64,000 nucleotides of DNA from Dastarcus helophoroides (taxonomy: Eukaryota > Arthropoda > Insecta > Coleoptera > Bothrideridae): assembly GCA_028583605.1 (NCBI GenBank), contig CM053330.1:33884097-33948096 (forward strand), given 5' to 3'. The notes under the pieces are model-generated. The model was not told where the DNA came from. It did not search any database and saw only the letters and a program-made list of their open reading frames with translations. This document shows, piece by piece, positions 59,569 to 64,000 of this stretch; positions within the stretch are counted from its first letter, which is position 1, and each line of letters starts with the position of its first letter. The position numbers were made by a program, and so were the translations under genes.

Positions 59569-61753
59569 TTAGTACAAGAATTCTACCAAAAATATAATTT
59601 CTTAAGCCAAAATAATCACAACTTTTGTCACAATGGATATTCAACCAAAGATTAAGTGGTATTGAATAATATTAATCTTTATTTTTTTAAATTTGAACAT
59701 AAATTAAATCTTTTCTTAGTCGGTCAAAGTTTGACATTATTTTAACATCTTGCAAGGTTTTAATTAATATATAAATCAAATTTATCCTGATGCTTTATTT
59801 TATACAGTTTTTAGATAACATGTTAACATGAAAGTAAGTATAAATTGTTGCTCAATATTTTTTATAATGGTACAATGTGCATGTGATTTTTGTTTTACGT
59901 ACTTATCATTTGTTTAATTTTTAGATCATTTTATTTATCTGTTATTTGTTTTGATTTAGTTTTTATCTGCAATTTTGTATTGTGGTAATGAGAAAATACA
60001 TTTAAAGATATTTTTTTCTCATCTTCTGTTTTAACTCGATTAAGAAGCAATAAGAAAGTTTAAATTGTACAAATTAAGTCACATTATGTTCTATTTTGTT
60101 GTTTTTTTTTTTTCGTTTTTTTTTATCAGCATTAGTTGCTTGAAGCGAGATGTTATGGAGCATGCACAGTCTTGACACACGCGCATGGTCTTTTATGACA
60201 ATGAAATAGTGTCAGTCCTTAAAAAACGATGTTGAGAGACTAAACCTTGATGTTTTGAAATATCACATAGTTTCGATGCACCAAGAGTTGCCTTTTAGCC
60301 AACATCAAAATTCAAAGTGTTTTTCTTAACAACGATTATGCGATATTTTGCAAATTTTATCATCGATATTTAGGCGTTCAGCATTGATGTTTTGGAAACA
60401 TCAATCATGTCTATGCGCATGCTTAAAAACATCACGATTTAAACGACTGGTTAATATTTTCGCTTAGACTACTTAAAATGTACTTTGGAAATGCCCTAAA
60501 TGTCTGCGAATATTTCAGTCAAAAGTATGAAGTTGAACATTTTTTGTTACCTCTTTTGCACACTCAAAATTTTTATAGTGTCTCAATAATCTGAAATCTT
60601 GCTATCTAATGATTGAATATTTCAGTCAATAGAATAATTTTTTCATATGAATTTACATTACTTTAAGAATCTTATTTTATGCTCTGGTACAAATTATTTA
60701 AATTCTTTTGATAGTACTGCTATATAAATTGGAAGAATTTACATTAAAATAATACCTTGAAACTAATTTTCTAACAACGCACATTAATTCTTGTATTATT
60801 TAGTAGAGTATCAGTAAAAGTCTATGCTGTACGTTATTTCTTACTTCGTCAAAAATCTTGGCACTATATTGAAATTACTTCTTGTTAAGTATGTTTAATG
60901 TAAATTAAAAAAAATCAATTTTACATCATAAATGATGACATTTTTTTCAGAAATAATTTTAATACACCTATTTTTGAAACAAATTGTGGTTTCCGTGTTT
61001 AGATAATGTCATAAAATTAATGTTTCACCGTTTGTATTGGCTATTGTAAACAACTTCTAGATAAGTATTTTCGACATTCAGAGGCAAGTTGTTATGGTGA
61101 GTTTTAATATGTATCAATATGGATCTTTTATAATGTTCTAACTACAAGAAAGATACCCGTGTTAATGCTGCTAAATAAATGACACTTCAGCAGATGTGTC
61201 TGCAAATGGAATATTTTTTATTGCTTACAGTGATACCAAGTTGATATTAATTTATACTAACACTAATATTTAGCTTAGCACAATTTTTGATATCACATGT
61301 GATACATAGATATAATGCAAGCTTATGCTGTGGGCCTACAGGCTTTTTTACATATTGTTTATTACCTGCCTGTACGAGCAAATAGCCCAATTACTAAATG
61401 TTTGTATATGATTTTATTTTATTTGTTTATATTGAGATAATATAACTGCCTATTTATTATATACAAAATTCCTATAGAATAAATTATTTTCATGTTTGAA
61501 ATCATAAAAATTATTATGTTTAAATATTTTTGTATTTCTAATGTTTTCGTGAATAAAATATGCACCACAATTTGTTGGATTTATTTCTTCAATTTCCAAT
61601 TTAGTTGCAGCCGGAAGTTACCAATAAGGTCAAGCAGAACTTCAAACCGATATTTTTTCTTTCTGGTTAAATTAAAAAATAATTATGTCAATTCAACTCG
61701 CGTTTTCATTCTGACGAAAATAATGTTACTTTTTCGGCGCATTTCTAAATTTT
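59569..61753. other. TTLL5 3' UTR and intergenic DNA
   Basis: AT-rich, largely non-repetitive. AATAAA occurs at 61174-61179 and again near 61483, so the TTLL5 3' UTR could be up to about 1.6-1.9 kb. A strong acceptor-like CAATTTAGTTGCAG ends at 61610; joined to the cryptic donor at 59551 it would give a short alternative C-terminus (AGSYQ, stop at 61625). No other coding signal is seen. Confidence 0.35.
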
Positions 61754-62117
61754 TTTTGTGGAACGGATTGGTCCTTGGTTATCTTAAAGAATTGAACTAC
61801 AAATCTTGTTTCCTGAAACCAAGAAGGATTAAAAAACAAAACAAAGGTTGCTCTAACGCATTTCGATAGCCAAGCTATCTATCGTCTTCAGAGAGATACT
61901 AACACCTGATCCTAAAATTAACCTTTATATATATATACATACATATTTTGGTGGAACGGACTGGTCCTTGGTTATCTTCAAAAATTGAAATACAAATCTT
62001 GTTCCCTGAAACCAAGAAAAATTAAAAAACAATAGAGGTTGCTCTAACGCGTTTCGATAGTCAAGCTGTCATCTTTAGAGAGATACTAACACCTAATCCT
62101 AAAATTAACCCTTATAT
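61754..62117 (-). repeat. tandem repeat, 192-bp period, with hammerhead-like core (Penelope-like remnant?)
   Basis: Copy 1 (61754-61930) and copy 2 (61946-62117) align over their whole length: GTGGAACGGA(T/C)TGGTCCTTGG, CAAATCTTGTT(T/C)CCTGAAACC, GGTTGCTCTAACGC, TTTCGATAG(C/T)CAAGCT, GAGAGATACTAACACCT and ATCCTAAAATTAACC. On the minus strand copy 1 reads CTGAAGA, a GATAG...CTATC stem, then GAAA, the order of a hammerhead ribozyme core, but the 10.1/11.1 pair is mismatched; copy 2 has CTAAAGA. Such tandem units with hammerhead motifs are known from Penelope-like elements; the assignment here is inference. Confidence 0.5.
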
Positions 62118-62863
62118 ACTAAGAATATTCACTTCGTGCATGATCGACCGCATGCGCATCTAATCATACACGTCGTAGTGACAAAATTCCTTAACTATTT
62201 TTAACAAAGATTGGCGCAACCATTCATAAGGTTGTCTCCAGCCATATGGATGGCTGAGCTTTTACATACATTTAACATAGAATTCTTATTTACTACTCTT
62301 TAACAGTTTAATATTATTATCTATCCTATGAAGACTTGTAAAAAAATATAATTTTACAGGATTACCAACATGTAACCAGTGAAACCCACTGTGTAAATGT
62401 GAATTCGCCTTGGAGGCCACTTCCATCATTCTTCCCCGTTCACTACAATGATGGTTTCATTCAAAATAACGGTTATTTTAATTTTGGGATAGAATTATTT
62501 TCGTTGGGTCAATTTGCGTTAATTATTTTATTTTGGCAGCGGTCCAAGTCTGTCACTACCGTTGCTCTATATTAAAACAAATCAATATAGTGAAGGGGCG
62601 TTATAACAACTCGCTTGATTAACAGGTTGTCGTCTACCGGCTACAAAAATGAAAACTATGAAAAATACCACTCGACTCTTTATTTTGCACTAATTTCGCC
62701 TATTTATAAATCACTTATGTTTTCACAATATAAAAACCATCCTGGAATGCCGCCAAAGAGGTAAAACATTTAACTAGTCTGTGAAATAATATTTACTTCG
62801 GTGGGCTGTAGGTAAATTGTGTGCAATTATTTTAATATCAACGGTCTCAGTTTTTGTTATATA
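62118..62863. promoter_or_regulatory. upstream region of the last gene
   Basis: Moderately AT-rich, with a GC-containing part at 62130-62175 (CGCATGCGC) and 62380-62660. Directly before the ATG lies TTTTTGTTATATAATGCAG. No TATA box or initiator can be assigned with confidence. Confidence 0.35.
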
Positions 62864-62981
62864 ATGCAGCGAATTCTGAGCGTCGAAACGAGCCGGAGCG
62901 GAAATACAAGTTCAGAACTAATTACAAAACGATTGTGCTGCAGTTTTTTATTGGTCATCGCTTTCTTTGGAATTATAGGAG
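62864..62981 (+). CDS. first coding exon of an unidentified membrane or secreted protein
   Basis: An ATG at 62864 opens 39 codons plus one base to a consensus donor (GGAG|GTAAGA at 62981/62982). The peptide is MQRILSVETSRSGNTSSELI followed by TKRLCCSFLLVIAFFGIIGG: a short polar N-terminus with a Lys-Arg flank before one hydrophobic stretch of about 16 residues. This is the layout of a type II signal anchor (Golgi enzymes) or a signal peptide. The rest of the gene lies beyond the window, so the family is unknown. No similarity is recognised. Confidence 0.5.
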
Positions 62982-64000
62982 GTAAGAATTTGTCGGAAGT
63001 GTGTTTTAATTGGAAAATATTTTAATAGCATATTTAATTTGAAGATATAACTATAACACAGTCACAAAATGAATAAATTTTTATGTAGATTAAGATCGAT
63101 TATGTTGATCATTAAAATTAAGTCGACAATTTTTATTTTGAACAACTCAAATAATATTTGACATTTACTATATGTATGCATTATGTAAATATGTTTCACT
63201 ACGTTAAAATAAGGCTGGTGAGTATCTGAAAGACGCGAACAAATAATAATTATTTACTTCGGCATCCCCCCGAAACTTTGTAGTGGTCGTCGGAAAATAT
63301 CTCTCTTATTCATAACACTTGCATCCATTTCTTTTTAAAATATTTCGTACTGTTCTCGATTCCATGTTAACTTTCTTTTGCAATTCGTATTGCTATTTTT
63401 ATGCAAAAAAGCGAATCATCCAACAAGTTTTTTGTGGCTCTCGAAGACGAAAATATCACTAAAGCATGTTTCCATCTTTGAGGAGTAAGATAAGTAGTCT
63501 CTTAAGATAAGCAATATTTTGTTGATCAACAAGCTGTAAACGTTGTAGTGTAGGTATCTAACAATCTTAAAGCTTCTAGGATTAGTGACAGCGCTGGAAA
63601 AGCGGTTTAAATTATGAATAGATTTTTTTTTCAACGTTTGACTTGAAAAAATTGTTATTTACGTTTTATTTATTATTAGAGATTTAGATCTCTTAAAGAC
63701 TTAAGGCTGTCGACTTTAAGTTGGAAGTGTTTACAGAACCGTACCGTATTGACGGGGCTAAGAAAGGCCGAAACCGGTAAATATTTTCAACTTTCCGCAC
63801 GTTCGGTTCGACTGTTCGACACAGAACATTTAATTGTATTTTGACGTAAAAGCTCTGCATCGTAGGAATTTTGGGACATTCTGTGTATTCGTTAGGATAT
63901 GTGATTTAAGAAAACTATTTTTTAGTAATTAATGAGTTGTAGAACTTCAAACGTGCAAATTATACCTGCAGTAATAGAAAGTATTTTTCAAGAAATAACT
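62982..64000. other. first intron of the last gene (to window end)
   Basis: AT-rich without ORFs of note. At 63750-63785 GACGGGGCTAAGAAAGGCCGAAACC resembles another degenerate hairpin-plus-CGAAAC core (broken up here: TTGACGGGGC, loop, GGCCGAAACCGG). Otherwise nothing is recognised. Confidence 0.35.

Noticed and set aside
61492..61869. 125-codon plus-strand ORF
   Set aside because: Its second half runs through the first unit of the 192-bp tandem repeat, and the rest is low-complexity; not a gene.

Overview
The window reads as nuclear DNA of an arthropod, almost certainly an insect. It is strongly AT-rich, its genes are split by GT-AG introns (from about 50 bp to almost 9 kb), the proteins match animal families, and the introns carry typical insect transposons (jockey-like and R2-like LINE pieces, mariner, hAT). 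The order cannot be fixed from the sequence. There is no rRNA, no intact tRNA, no CRISPR and nothing prokaryotic.

Layout. 1-4802 (+): the last eight exons of an unrecognised basic, Ser/Arg-rich protein containing two tandemly duplicated large exons. 5067-6859 (-): WDR92/DNAAF10, a complete 357-residue model. 9265-10597 (-): JKAMP, an ER membrane protein. 11562-27815 (+): a PP2A B56 regulatory subunit (PPP2R5E / Drosophila widerborst type), 466 residues, with an 8.9 kb first intron full of repeats. 32851-36625 (-): an SLC25A45-like mitochondrial carrier, 288 residues. 36765-40507 (+): salvador (Hippo-pathway scaffold), 425 residues, with an R2-like retrotransposon fragment in an intron. 40581-42050 (-): a 118-residue single-pass membrane protein, possibly SMIM26-like. 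42183-43566: an inverted-repeat element directly followed by an almost loopless palindrome of about 650 bp. 44313-59568 (+): TTLL5, a tubulin glutamylase, about 878 residues, hosting hAT and mariner elements. 62864 onward (+): first coding exon of an unidentified membrane or secreted protein.

Gene arrangement. The unknown gene and WDR92 are tail to tail, as are salvador and the small membrane protein; in both pairs the poly(A) signals imply overlapping 3' ends. JKAMP and the PP2A subunit are head to head. The carrier and salvador are head to head with only 139 bp between start codons. Two genes have ciliary roles (WDR92 in axonemal dynein assembly, TTLL5 in tubulin glutamylation) and two are signalling regulators (PP2A-B56, salvador). 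I see no sign that the window forms one pathway.

Repeats. The most unusual component is a degenerate strand-asymmetric quasi-repeat built on TCGAAATTTT / AAAATTTCGA. It fills many tracts of 0.3-1.9 kb between and inside genes and flips strand in places. Two tracts inside the PP2A gene share a non-A-rich end and form an inverted pair. Other repeats: a three-copy foldback MITE, a three-copy family of about 0.2-0.3 kb, two tRNA-related stretches, and a tandem 192-bp-period repeat carrying a hammerhead-like core. All exon models were built by hand from splice signals, phase and remembered family similarity; none is confirmed by transcripts.
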